DNA of 47,282 bases. Source: Casp-Chloro-G3 sp002816715 (GTDB taxonomy: Bacteria > Chloroflexota > Dehalococcoidia > Lucifugimonadales > UBA3495). Below are positions 16,733-24,297 of the stretch, piece after piece; positions within the stretch are counted from its first letter, which is position 1; each line of letters begins with the position of its first letter. The stretch spans positions 1-47,282 of the forward strand of contig JAQBUV010000009.1 in assembly GCA_027623815.1 (NCBI GenBank), written 5' to 3'. The notes under the pieces were generated by a model that worked only from the letters and a program-made list of their open reading frames with translations, was not told the DNA's origin and made no database searches. Position numbers and translations under genes: made by a program.

Positions 16733-19435
16733 ATGACCGCCAACGCCGCCGCCGACATTCCCCGCGCTTACAACGCCGCCGACGTGGAGCCGCGAATCTA
16801 TCAGAATTGGATGGATCACGGCTACTTCACGCCATCGGTTGACCCCAACAAGAAACCCTACTGCATCATCATGCCGCCGCCCAACGTTACCGGCGAACTG
16901 CACCTGGGACACGCGCTGACCGCCGCCATTGAAGACGCTCTGTGCCGGTGGCATCGGATGTTGGGTGACTCGACGCTGTGGCTGCCGGGCAAAGACCATG
17001 CGGGCATCGCCACTCAGTGGGTGGTGGAGCGACTGCTGGCCCAGGAAGGCATCAGCCGTCACGATCTAGGCCGGGAGAAGTTCGTGGAGCGGGTCTGGGA
17101 GTGGGTCGGCAAGTACGGCAACACCATTGACGAACAGCACAAGCGGCTGGGCGCGTCCTGCGACTGGTCGCGGTTGCGCTTCACCCTGGACTCAGGCCCA
17201 GTCAAATCGGTGCGCACCACCTTCGTCAACCTGTACAACAAGGGTCTGATCTATCGCCATGAGCGCATCATCAACTGGTGCCCTCGTTGCGCCACCGCTC
17301 TGTCCGACCTGGAAGTGGAGCATGAGGAGCAGGACGGCAGGCTGTATCATCTCCGCTACCCGCTGGCCGACCAACCCGAGGCGTTTATCATAGTTGCTAC
17401 CACCCGCCCAGAATCGATGCTGGGCGATACCGGCGTGGCGGTGCATCCTGACGACCCTCGTTATAAAGACATGGTCGGTAAGCAAGTATTGTTGCCGATT
17501 ATGAATCGACCCATTCCGATAGTGGCCGACGATGCTCTGGAGATGGAGTTCGGCACCGGCGCGTTGAAGGTGACGCCGGGCCATGACCCGGTGGACTTTG
17601 AAATCGGCCAGCGTCACGGTCTGGAAATTATCAACGTCATTGGCTTTGACGGCAACATGACCGACAACGCTGGTAAATACGCCGGTATGGAGCGGTTCCA
17701 GGCGCGCCTGGCCATAGTCGCAGAGTTGGAATCCCTGGGTCTGCTGGAAAAAATTGAGGTCTACCGTCACTCGGTGGGACACTGTCAGCGTTGCGACTCG
17801 GTGGTGGAGCCTTTAATCAGCCTTCAGTGGTTCCTGAACGTGGGACACCACGACGAACCCGACAGCATCGCTGGTCGCGCGCATGCGGCGGTCGCCAATG
17901 GCAATATTACCGTGGTGCCCGACCGCTTCAGCCGGGTGTACCTGAACTGGTTGGAAAACATCCGCGACTGGTGCATCAGCCGCCAACTCTGGTGGGGGCA
18001 TCGTATCCCGGTCTGGTACTGCGCCGGTTGCACCGAGATTGTCGCGTCGGTTGACGACCCAACTCAGTGTCCCAGTTGCGGCTCGGCTGATTTGCAGCAA
18101 GACCCGGACGTGCTGGACACCTGGTTTAGCTCCGGCCTGTGGCCCCACTCTACCCTGGGCTGGCCCGAGGATACCGACGACCTGCGCTACTTCTACCCCA
18201 CGTCGGTGATGGAAACCGGGTACGACATCCTGTTTTTCTGGATTGCCCGCATGATTATGCTGGGCATTGAGAACACCGGAGAGATTCCCTTCCGCACGGT
18301 CTACCTGCACGGCCTGGTCCGCGACGCTCAAGGGGCCAAGATGAGCAAGACCAAGGGCAATACTTTAGACCCGCTGGAGTTGATTGACCAGTACGGCACC
18401 GACGCCCTGCGGTTTGCGCTGACCACCGGCACCGCTCCCGGCAACGACCTGCGCGTCACCGACGGCAAGTTGGAGTCGTCGCGCAACTTTGCCAACAAGG
18501 TCTGGAATGCCGCGCGCTACGTGATGACCTGTTTGGATGGCCGAACTGGTCTTGATGGTTGGAGCAGCTTGCCAGCGCTGGAGCACCGGGAAGATCGCTG
18601 GATTGTCAGTCTGCTGGACCGGGTCACCGCCGAGGTCAACCAGTCCCTGGAATCTTTCGAGTTGGGAGAGGCCCAGCAGAAGCTCTACGAGTTTGTCTGG
18701 AACGACTTCTGCGACTGGTATATCGAGATGGCCAAGATTCGGCTGCGCTCAGGAGTTGGGCCGTCGCCACTGCCGGTGCTGGCCCATGTGCTAGAGCGCA
18801 CCCTGCGTTTGCTGCATCCCTTCATGCCCTTCATCACCGAAGAGATTTGGCAAAACCTGCTGACTCGCCTGCCTGAAGAGGGTGATCTGCCCGAATCAAT
18901 CATGATTGCCCCCTATCCTCAAGCGGGTACAACCCGGCAGGACAGCCAGGCTGAGGAAGAAGTCGCGCTGGTCATTCAGACCATCCGGGCAGTGCGCAAC
19001 ACCCGCGCCCAGCTTCACATACCAGCCGGTCAGCGACTGGAGGCGGTGGTTGAAGCTAACGGCATGCAAAACACCATTGAAGAAGAAGCCGAGGTCATCC
19101 GCACGCTGTCCCGGGTGGAGCCGTTGCGCATTGTGTCCAGCAAATCGGCTGAGCCAGAGCACTCCAAGGGAATCACCCTGGTGGTGAATCCCCTGGTGGT
19201 TCGGCTGCGGCTGGAAGGAGTGGTCGATCTGTCGGCTGAAGAGAAGCGGTTGAGATCAGAACTGGACGGCGCGCTCAAGAACCTCAAGCGGGTGGAAACC
19301 CTGGTCTCCAACCCGGACTTTCGAGCCAAGGCCCGGCCCGAAGTGGTGGAGAACGAGGAGGAGAGGTTCCGTTCTCTGACCGAACAGACCCAGCGGTTGG
19401 AGGAAATCTTGGTCCAACTGGGCAGCCAATCGTAG
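16733..19435 (+). CDS. valS: Valine--tRNA ligase (900 aa)
   Basis: Class I aminoacyl-tRNA synthetase that charges tRNA-Val. HIGH motif HLGH at residues 57-60 inside PPPNVTGELHLGHAL, editing domain with TTRPESMLGDTGVAVHP and FGTGALKVTPGHDP, KMSKT near residue 536, anticodon-binding helical domain (VWNAARYVM onward), and a C-terminal coiled coil (LRSELDGALKNLKRVETLVSNPDF) typical of ValRS. Length is normal. Shine-Dalgarno AAGGAAGG sits just before the ATG. Single gene, no operon partner. Confidence 0.97.
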   Translation: MTANAAADIPRAYNAADVEPRIYQNWMDHGYFTPSVDPNKKPYCIIMPPPNVTGELHLGHALTAAIEDALCRWHRMLGDSTLWLPGKDHAGIATQWVVERLLAQEGISRHDLGREKFVERVWEWVGKYGNTIDEQHKRLGASCDWSRLRFTLDSGPVKSVRTTFVNLYNKGLIYRHERIINWCPRCATALSDLEVEHEEQDGRLYHLRYPLADQPEAFIIVATTRPESMLGDTGVAVHPDDPRYKDMVGKQVLLPIMNRPIPIVADDALEMEFGTGALKVTPGHDPVDFEIGQRHGLEIINVIGFDGNMTDNAGKYAGMERFQARLAIVAELESLGLLEKIEVYRHSVGHCQRCDSVVEPLISLQWFLNVGHHDEPDSIAGRAHAAVANGNITVVPDRFSRVYLNWLENIRDWCISRQLWWGHRIPVWYCAGCTEIVASVDDPTQCPSCGSADLQQDPDVLDTWFSSGLWPHSTLGWPEDTDDLRYFYPTSVMETGYDILFFWIARMIMLGIENTGEIPFRTVYLHGLVRDAQGAKMSKTKGNTLDPLELIDQYGTDALRFALTTGTAPGNDLRVTDGKLESSRNFANKVWNAARYVMTCLDGRTGLDGWSSLPALEHREDRWIVSLLDRVTAEVNQSLESFELGEAQQKLYEFVWNDFCDWYIEMAKIRLRSGVGPSPLPVLAHVLERTLRLLHPFMPFITEEIWQNLLTRLPEEGDLPESIMIAPYPQAGTTRQDSQAEEEVALVIQTIRAVRNTRAQLHIPAGQRLEAVVEANGMQNTIEEEAEVIRTLSRVEPLRIVSSKSAEPEHSKGITLVVNPLVVRLRLEGVVDLSAEEKRLRSELDGALKNLKRVETLVSNPDFRAKARPEVVENEEERFRSLTEQTQRLEEILVQLGSQS

Positions 19436-19530
19436 AGTGTGCTGTAAACGCCGCATTTTCGCCCTTCATAATGGCGAGAAAAACAGGGTGTAAGGATTGG
19501 GGTCTGGGCAGTCGCAACTTGCCCAGTATG

Positions 19531-19606
19531 GGATCCCCCGTCACACCGGCAGAAGCCGGTGTCTAGTTTCACTCCCAGGATTCCGGATTCCGCCGGAACG
19601 ACGAAT
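19531..19606. repeat. REP-like dispersed hairpin repeat, copy 1
   Basis: Contains the exact hairpin ACACCGGC-AGAA-GCCGGTGT (19543-19562) followed by a degenerate CCGGATTCCGCCGGAACGAC segment. The same design of paired CCGGC/GCCGG hairpins about 50 bases apart recurs near 31440 and 38931. The gap from 19436 to 19890 otherwise shows no gene. Confidence 0.55.
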
Positions 19607-19890
19607 TTGGCTAGGACGGCTCGGACCGCACCGGAGTACCAGCGGATGGTCTGCCTTCAAGAAGATGCGATTGCTCTTGGCTTGGGATTAACCGCATCAG
19701 TTGGTTTGACTATGTCTAAATATTTTCTGGGCCAGATTTAAAAACTGGCCAGTTAATCACTGGCAGGCCAGTGCCGAGTTGTAGTATCCTCATAAGGCAA
19801 GGAGGCATGAGCTAAAAAATAACACTTTATGACTTTATACTGAGTTTTAGATACTGGCTTAACGGGAAGTAGAGAAGAGGGGGATTAATA

Positions 19891-20415
19891 GTGAATAAGC
19901 AGTATGGTCTTGCAATATTTTTGACGTTGGCAGTCTTATTGATCGCGGCCTGTGGGTCTGACCCGACGCCAGTGCCAACGGTTGCCCCAACCGCGGTCCC
20001 AGTCGTTACACCACCGACCACCGCGCCAACAGCAACCATAGCCCCCACCAATACGCTGGCTCCCACCGCGACAATCGCGCCAACCAACACGCCGGCACCC
20101 ACGCCGACCAGAGCGCCGGCTCCCACCATCGATTTGGCTGCGGCCAGGAGCAACCAGCCTCCCCATGTCTTTGTCGGCACCGCTAAGATCGACGGCATTG
20201 TAGCTCCCCAGGGCACAATCGTCTCGGCGCTGATTGGTAGCCAAACGGTGGCACTTGCGGTAGTTGATAAGCCTAATGGTGGGTTTACCATCCTGGTTGA
20301 TGTACTGAACCAGCCGGTGACCTTCAAAGTAGGCGAATTTGCGGCCAGCAATCCCGCCGTTACAACGCAGAGGGGTGAAGGAACCAAGCTGGACTTGAAC
20401 GCTTCAAGCCAGTAA
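19891..20415 (+). CDS. Predicted lipoprotein with Pro/Thr-rich linker (174 aa)
   Basis: GTG start with a GAGGGGG Shine-Dalgarno. A short basic N terminus, a hydrophobic stretch and the lipobox LIAAC (Cys about residue 21) predict lipid attachment and surface anchoring. Residues about 25-85 are a low-complexity linker of repeats such as APTNTPAPT, common in Chloroflexota surface proteins. The C-terminal 90 residues form a small beta-rich domain (TAKIDGIVAPQGTIVSALIG, then LVDVLNQPVTFKVGEFAA) that resembles a carboxypeptidase-regulatory-like or Ig-like fold. Binding partner unknown. A clean terminator follows. Confidence 0.8.
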   Translation: MNKQYGLAIFLTLAVLLIAACGSDPTPVPTVAPTAVPVVTPPTTAPTATIAPTNTLAPTATIAPTNTPAPTPTRAPAPTIDLAAARSNQPPHVFVGTAKIDGIVAPQGTIVSALIGSQTVALAVVDKPNGGFTILVDVLNQPVTFKVGEFAASNPAVTTQRGEGTKLDLNASSQ

Positions 20416-20451
20416 ACCCAAGGTGCTCTAGTCCGCCAACAGGCGTTGCGT

Positions 20452-20480
20452 AAGGCCGGGAGAAAATTCCCGGCCTTTTT
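20452..20480 (+). terminator. Rho-independent terminator after the lipoprotein gene
   Basis: AAGGCCGGGA (20452-20461), loop GAAAAT, exact complement TCCCGGCCTT (20468-20477) running into a T tract. It lies 37 bases after the stop codon. Confidence 0.9.
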
Positions 20481-20567
20481 ACTTGCTTCAGTTGTCCCCC
20501 TAGATAGCAGCTTGTATACTCGGAGCAGGGTAACGGAGAATTTCAGTCAAACAGGTGACAACCAACG

Positions 20568-21437
20568 GTGAGTTCCGAATTAGGCATTATCGGCTTTCCC
20601 ATCGGGCATTCCATTTCTCCGGTGTTCCAGCAGGCGGCGTTGGACCACTGCGGTATCGACGCTACCTATCGGGCCTGGGAAGTGTCCCCGGAGCAGGTTG
20701 GCGACTTCGTAAAAAACCTGCGCCGCCCTGGAGTCTTGGGGATCAACGTAACTGTCCCGCACAAGGAAGCGGTAATTCCCTTTCTGGACGAAGTGGACGA
20801 TTGGGCCACCGAAGCTGGGGCGGTAAATACCATCGTCAACCGGGATGGGCGTCTCACCGGGCACAACACCGACGGCTACGGTTTTCTGCGGGCGTTGCGA
20901 GAGGGGGGCGGCTTTCAACCCCAGGGTCGGCGGGTCTTGATTCTGGGAGCCGGTGGCGCAGCGCGAGGTGTCGTGCTGGCGTTGGTGCGGGAGGGAATCA
21001 GCCAGTTGCTGGTCGCCAACCGCACCTTGCCACGGGCAGAGGTTTTGGCTCAGTTGGCCCGAGCCCGGGGAATACCGGCCCAGGCCATTCCCCTGTCCTG
21101 GAACGAGCTTTCTCTGGCGGCGGTTGAGGCGCACCTGATCGTAAACTGCACCACCATTGGCATGGCCCACGGGCCAAACCCCAAGGGCACGCCCCTGCTG
21201 CTGCACCAGATACCGCCCACGTCGCTGGTATATGATCTGGTGTATAATCCTCTGGAAACGCCGTTACTGCGGGAAGCGGCCCGGGCCGGGGCTGGCCTCT
21301 TGGGCGGTATCCAGATGCTGGTATACCAGGGCGCGGCCTCCTTTGAGATGTGGACTGGAAAGACCGCTCCCGTACCGGTGATGCTGGCGGCGGCCACCAA
21401 AGCAATGGAAAAGTCGGATACGTCGGGGAGCAGATAA
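20568..21437 (+). CDS. aroE: Shikimate dehydrogenase (289 aa)
   Basis: NADP-dependent reduction of 3-dehydroshikimate to shikimate. Visible landmarks: substrate motif SISPVFQQAALD, catalytic Lys in NVTVPHKE, GAVNTIV, the Asp of GHNTDGYGF, nucleotide loop GAGGAARG and the basic NRT motif in VANRTLPRA that selects NADP. GTG start at 20568. It ends 5 bases before hicB and is followed by aroC, so the aromatic amino acid genes form an operon interrupted by a toxin-antitoxin pair. Confidence 0.95.
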   Translation: MSSELGIIGFPIGHSISPVFQQAALDHCGIDATYRAWEVSPEQVGDFVKNLRRPGVLGINVTVPHKEAVIPFLDEVDDWATEAGAVNTIVNRDGRLTGHNTDGYGFLRALREGGGFQPQGRRVLILGAGGAARGVVLALVREGISQLLVANRTLPRAEVLAQLARARGIPAQAIPLSWNELSLAAVEAHLIVNCTTIGMAHGPNPKGTPLLLHQIPPTSLVYDLVYNPLETPLLREAARAGAGLLGGIQMLVYQGAASFEMWTGKTAPVPVMLAAATKAMEKSDTSGSR

Positions 21438-21442
21438 AAGAC

Positions 21443-21670
21443 ATGCCGCAGGTACATCATTGTACGGCACTGATTGAACGGGAGGGAGATGGGTTCGTGG
21501 CTTTGTGTCCCGAATTGGATATAGCCAGCCAGGGTGACGACGTGGAAGAGGCCCGGCGCAACCTTCAGGAGGCCCTGGAGCTTTTCTTTGAAACTGCCAG
21601 TCCCCAGGAGGTTGGGGAACGGCTGCGCACTGAGGTATATGTGACCCATCTGGAAATATCGGTTGGGTAG
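21443..21670 (+). CDS. hicB: HicB-family antitoxin, short form (75 aa)
   Basis: N-terminal HicB fold: CTALIEREGDGFVALCPELDI then SQGDDVEEARRNLQEALELFF. This partly degraded RNase H-like domain blocks HicA. The protein stops after this domain, so there is no C-terminal ribbon-helix-helix or HTH and it probably cannot act as an autorepressor. The ATG at 21443 lies 5 bases after aroE. It overlaps hicA by 8 bases. Family function is antitoxin of a type II system; transcription is probably driven by the aro promoter. Confidence 0.88.
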   Translation: MPQVHHCTALIEREGDGFVALCPELDIASQGDDVEEARRNLQEALELFFETASPQEVGERLRTEVYVTHLEISVG

Positions 21671-21884
21671 ACTGCGGGTTCTATCTGGCAGAGAAGCCTG
21701 CCGCATTTTGGAACAGCACGGTTTCAGGGAAGTTAGGCGGCGGGGCAGTCACATTATCATGCAATATCAAGAAGGGGATTCTACCAGAACTGTGCCGGTT
21801 CCAGACCACCGGGAGCTACGTGTGGGCACACTACTATCTGTAATTAGGCAGTCCGGCGTGTCAAGGGAGCTATTTGAGGAATAG
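21663..21884 (+). CDS. hicA: HicA-family mRNA interferase toxin (73 aa)
   Basis: Small double-stranded-RNA-binding-like fold: SGREACRILEQHGFREVRRR followed by GSHIIMQYQEG with the catalytic His after Gly-Ser, then VPVPDHRELRVGTL. This is the standard HicA/YcfA layout and length. The start is TTG at 21663, overlapping the end of hicB; the weak start would keep toxin output low. It lies 24 bases before aroC. Confidence 0.88.
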   Translation: MGRLRVLSGREACRILEQHGFREVRRRGSHIIMQYQEGDSTRTVPVPDHRELRVGTLLSVIRQSGVSRELFEE

Positions 21885-21908
21885 ATACGAAAGTCGGGTG
21901 AGATTTAT

Positions 21909-23090
21909 ATGATTCGGTGGTTTACCGCAGGTGAGTCCCACGGGCCGGGACTGATGATAATTGTAGAGGGCATCCCGGCGGGGCTGTCCGTCAGTGAAGA
22001 CTACATTGCCGTCCATCTGGGCCGTCGGCAGAAAGGCTACGGTCGGGGTGGGCGCATGCTTATTGAGCAAGACCACGCTCGCATTATGTCGGGCGTCCGC
22101 CACGGCAAGACCCTGGGCAGTCCCATTGGCATGACCATCGAAAACAAGGACTGGGCCAACTGGCTGGAAGCGATGGCCATCGAGTATGTCGAGAATCCGT
22201 CGCAGGAAGGCCGCAACCAGCGGGTGACCCGCATTCGGCCCGGCCACGCCGACCTGCCCGGCACGATGAAGTATGGCTTTGACGATGTCCGCAACTCGTT
22301 GGAACGGGCCAGCGCCCGGGAAACCGCCGCGCGGGTGGCCGCCGGGGCGGTGGCTATGCGCCTGCTGGAAGAGTTCGGCATTAAAATGCGCAGCCATGTC
22401 ATATCGATTGGGGCAATCTCCGCCAGTATTCCTGATACCATCGACTGGGACGCGGTGGAGGAATCTCCGGTGCGCTGCGCCGACCCGGCAGCCGCCAGCC
22501 GAATGATGGCCGAAATTGACGCCACCAGAGAAGCGGGGGACACCATCGGCGGCACGGTGGAGGTGATCGCCGAGAACGTTCCCATCGGCCTTGGTTCTCA
22601 CGTTCATTGGGACCGGAAGCTGGACGGACTCATCGCTCAGGCGTTGATGTCGATCAATGCTGTAAAAGCGGTATCCATTGGGCCGGGCTGGGAAATCATC
22701 GACCAGCGAGGCTCCCAGGTGCAGGATGTTATCGAGCCGGTAACCGACCCGGACCATCCCTGGCAGCGCAAGACCAACCGGGCGGGAGGCTTGGAAGGCG
22801 GCATGACCGATGGTATGCCGGTGGTGGCCCGCTTTGCCATCAAGCCCATTGCCACGCTGCGCAACCCTTTGCCCTCGGTGGATTTGGACACTGGTGAGCC
22901 GGTGCAGGCCCACTTTGAGCGATCAGATGTCTGTCAGGTGCCTCCGGCGGGCGTCATTGGCGAGGCAATGCTGGCCCTGGTGCTGGCCGACGCCTTCATG
23001 CAAAAATTTGGCGGCGACTCCATCCCGGAGACTCGCCACAATCTTGAGGGCTACATCAAGACCGTCGGCCCCCGCAAGGTGTATCAATAG
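21909..23090 (+). CDS. aroC: Chorismate synthase (393 aa)
   Basis: FMN-dependent conversion of 5-enolpyruvylshikimate-3-phosphate to chorismate, the last common step to aromatic amino acids. Signature segments: FTAGESHGPGL at the N terminus, MSGVRHGKTLGSPI, RPGHADLPG, RASARETAARVAAGA and the C-terminal DVCQVPPAGVIGEAML. Length is typical. Fourth gene in the aroE - hicB - hicA - aroC run. Confidence 0.96.
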   Translation: MIRWFTAGESHGPGLMIIVEGIPAGLSVSEDYIAVHLGRRQKGYGRGGRMLIEQDHARIMSGVRHGKTLGSPIGMTIENKDWANWLEAMAIEYVENPSQEGRNQRVTRIRPGHADLPGTMKYGFDDVRNSLERASARETAARVAAGAVAMRLLEEFGIKMRSHVISIGAISASIPDTIDWDAVEESPVRCADPAAASRMMAEIDATREAGDTIGGTVEVIAENVPIGLGSHVHWDRKLDGLIAQALMSINAVKAVSIGPGWEIIDQRGSQVQDVIEPVTDPDHPWQRKTNRAGGLEGGMTDGMPVVARFAIKPIATLRNPLPSVDLDTGEPVQAHFERSDVCQVPPAGVIGEAMLALVLADAFMQKFGGDSIPETRHNLEGYIKTVGPRKVYQ

Positions 23091-23137
23091 CGAGTTGGTT
23101 ATTTGAGCCAGTCCTAAAGTTCAAAATTGGTTTGGTC

Positions 23138-23185
23138 ATGTCCTTCGGCAAGCTCAGGATAGGCTTGTCGAACCATGTAGCTGTG
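23138..23185. repeat. Dispersed repeat, TTCGGCAAGCTCAGGAT type
   Basis: Contains TCCTTCGGCAAGCTCAGGAT and GCTTGTCGAACCAT in tandem. The second motif recurs near 16516-16534 and a related CTGTCGAAGGA occurs at 43333-43356. Such short elements are common in Chloroflexota intergenic DNA; the function is unknown. Confidence 0.5.
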
Positions 23186-23318
23186 GAGCATCCGATTTTA
23201 GAATAGCGATATATAAAGAAAAATCGCATCTCACATAAACATATTTGGATGGACTTGGACTGACGTTTCTGCTAGACTGGGGTTGCGTTCTAAATTCCCC
23301 TAAACGAGGAGGATCATC

Positions 23319-23609
23319 ATGGAAGGAAAAGTCCAACTGGAAATCACCTACTGCGTACCTTGACAACACCACGCTACCGCCACGTGGATGGCGAATGAGT
23401 TTTTCCGAGCCTACGGTCCCGATGCGGCCATAACCATCTCCCCGCGCGGCCAGGGCATCATGGAAGTTTTCTTGGACGGCGAGAAGATCTTCGACAAGAA
23501 GGCCGAAGGCAATATCTACCCCGACCTGTCTCGGGTTCGCAAGATGAAGGAAGTAATTGCCGCTAAGATTGCCAGCTTGGAAGGCGTCCCCGCTCACGCC
23601 GACAACTAA
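23319..23609 (+). CDS. SelW/Rdx-family thioredoxin-like selenoprotein with in-frame UGA (96 aa)
   Basis: The ATG at 23319 follows a perfect AGGAGG (23307-23312) at 6 bases. The reading frame runs MEGKVQLEITYCVP, then UGA (23361-23363), then QHHATATW and on to the end of a complete Rdx domain (GIMEVFLDGEKIFDKKAEG, IYPDLSRVRKMKEV). The UGA falls exactly where SelW proteins have the second residue of C-x-x-U, after YCVP. This supports selenocysteine insertion, not termination. Ordinary gene callers would keep only 23388-23609 and lose the redox motif. The family are small redox proteins with a thioredoxin-like fold. Sec machinery genes are not in this window. Confidence 0.8.
23361..23393 (+). 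promoter_or_regulatory. Candidate bacterial SECIS element
   Basis: Immediately after the UGA, CGCTACC (23372-23378) pairs with GG(A)TGGCG (23386-23393, one bulged A, one G-U pair) around the loop GCCACGT. The loop starts 16 bases after the UGA and its first base is G. Both agree with the published description of bacterial SECIS hairpins (a G among the first two loop bases, loop 16-37 bases from the UGA). The call is by eye, without an energy calculation. Confidence 0.55.
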
Positions 23610-23670
23610 GCAAGCATCAGCCGCCGGAGCCTTGCTCCATCATCGGCGAAACAATAGATAGAAAGCCATC

Positions 23671-23695
23671 AGCCCCTCTTATTACAAGAGGGGCT
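23671..23695. terminator. Hairpin terminator between selW-like gene and tmk
   Basis: AGCCCCTCTT (23671-23680), loop ATTAC, exact complement (23686-23695). The tmk stop codon lies in the loop. The plus side runs on with ACTTTTG, so the hairpin may serve both convergent transcripts. Confidence 0.6.
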
Positions 23696-24284
23696 GAACT
23701 TTTGTCCAAATTGTTCGGGCCAATTCTCTGGGGGGTTGGGTGGCGTCCAACACCAGCCACTTGCTCGGGTTCTGCGCTGACAGGTCTGAATACCCTTGTC
23801 TGACCTTTTGGTGAAACTCCGGGGATGCACCGTCGAAAGTATCCCCATCCGACTTGCTCCGGCGCGCCAGTCCGACCTCCACCGGGAGGTCTAGCCAGAC
23901 CGTTAAATCTGGAGAAATTCCGCCGGTGGCGTAACCGTTCAATTGGTAGATCAGGCCCAGGTCTAAGCCTCGCCCATATCCCTGATACGCTAGAGAAGAG
24001 GCGGTAAACCGGTCGCAAATTACCGTCTCTCCAGCGACCAGGGCTGGCCGAATCACCTGCTCCACCAGTTGGAACCTGGCCGCTTCAAACAGCAGTAGTT
24101 CGCTCAAAGTTGATATATCACGGCGGCTTTTCAGCAGACGGCGGAGGGATTCCCCAAGAGGCGTTCCGCCGGGCTCACGGGTTACCCGTACTGGGTAGCC
24201 CCGCCGAAGTAATCGCTGTAACAGAGAGCGGCATTGAGTGCTCTTCCCAGCTCCATCACCGCCTTCAAACACAATGAACGCCAC
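23682..24284 (-). CDS. tmk: Thymidylate kinase (200 aa)
   Basis: Phosphorylates dTMP to dTDP for DNA synthesis. P-loop FEGGDGAGKSTQ near the N terminus, DR(F/Y) motif ICDRFTASSLAYQG and LID region ARRSKSDGDTFDG are all visible. Length is typical. It starts 13 bases after the R3H ATPase gene and is the last gene of the pdxS-to-tmk operon. Confidence 0.96.
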   Translation of the reverse strand: MAFIVFEGGDGAGKSTQCRSLLQRLLRRGYPVRVTREPGGTPLGESLRRLLKSRRDISTLSELLLFEAARFQLVEQVIRPALVAGETVICDRFTASSLAYQGYGRGLDLGLIYQLNGYATGGISPDLTVWLDLPVEVGLARRSKSDGDTFDGASPEFHQKVRQGYSDLSAQNPSKWLVLDATQPPRELARTIWTKVQPLL

Positions 24285-24297
24285 AGCTACTCTTTAA

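Noticed and set aside
19971..20140. Tandem repeat or CRISPR-like array in the lipoprotein gene
   Set aside because: It is the low-complexity Pro/Thr-rich coding linker, with no spacer structure.
23388..23609. Short protein beginning at MANEFFRAYG
   Set aside because: It lacks the first strand and redox motif of the Rdx fold and has no Shine-Dalgarno; the UGA-containing reading from 23319 explains both.
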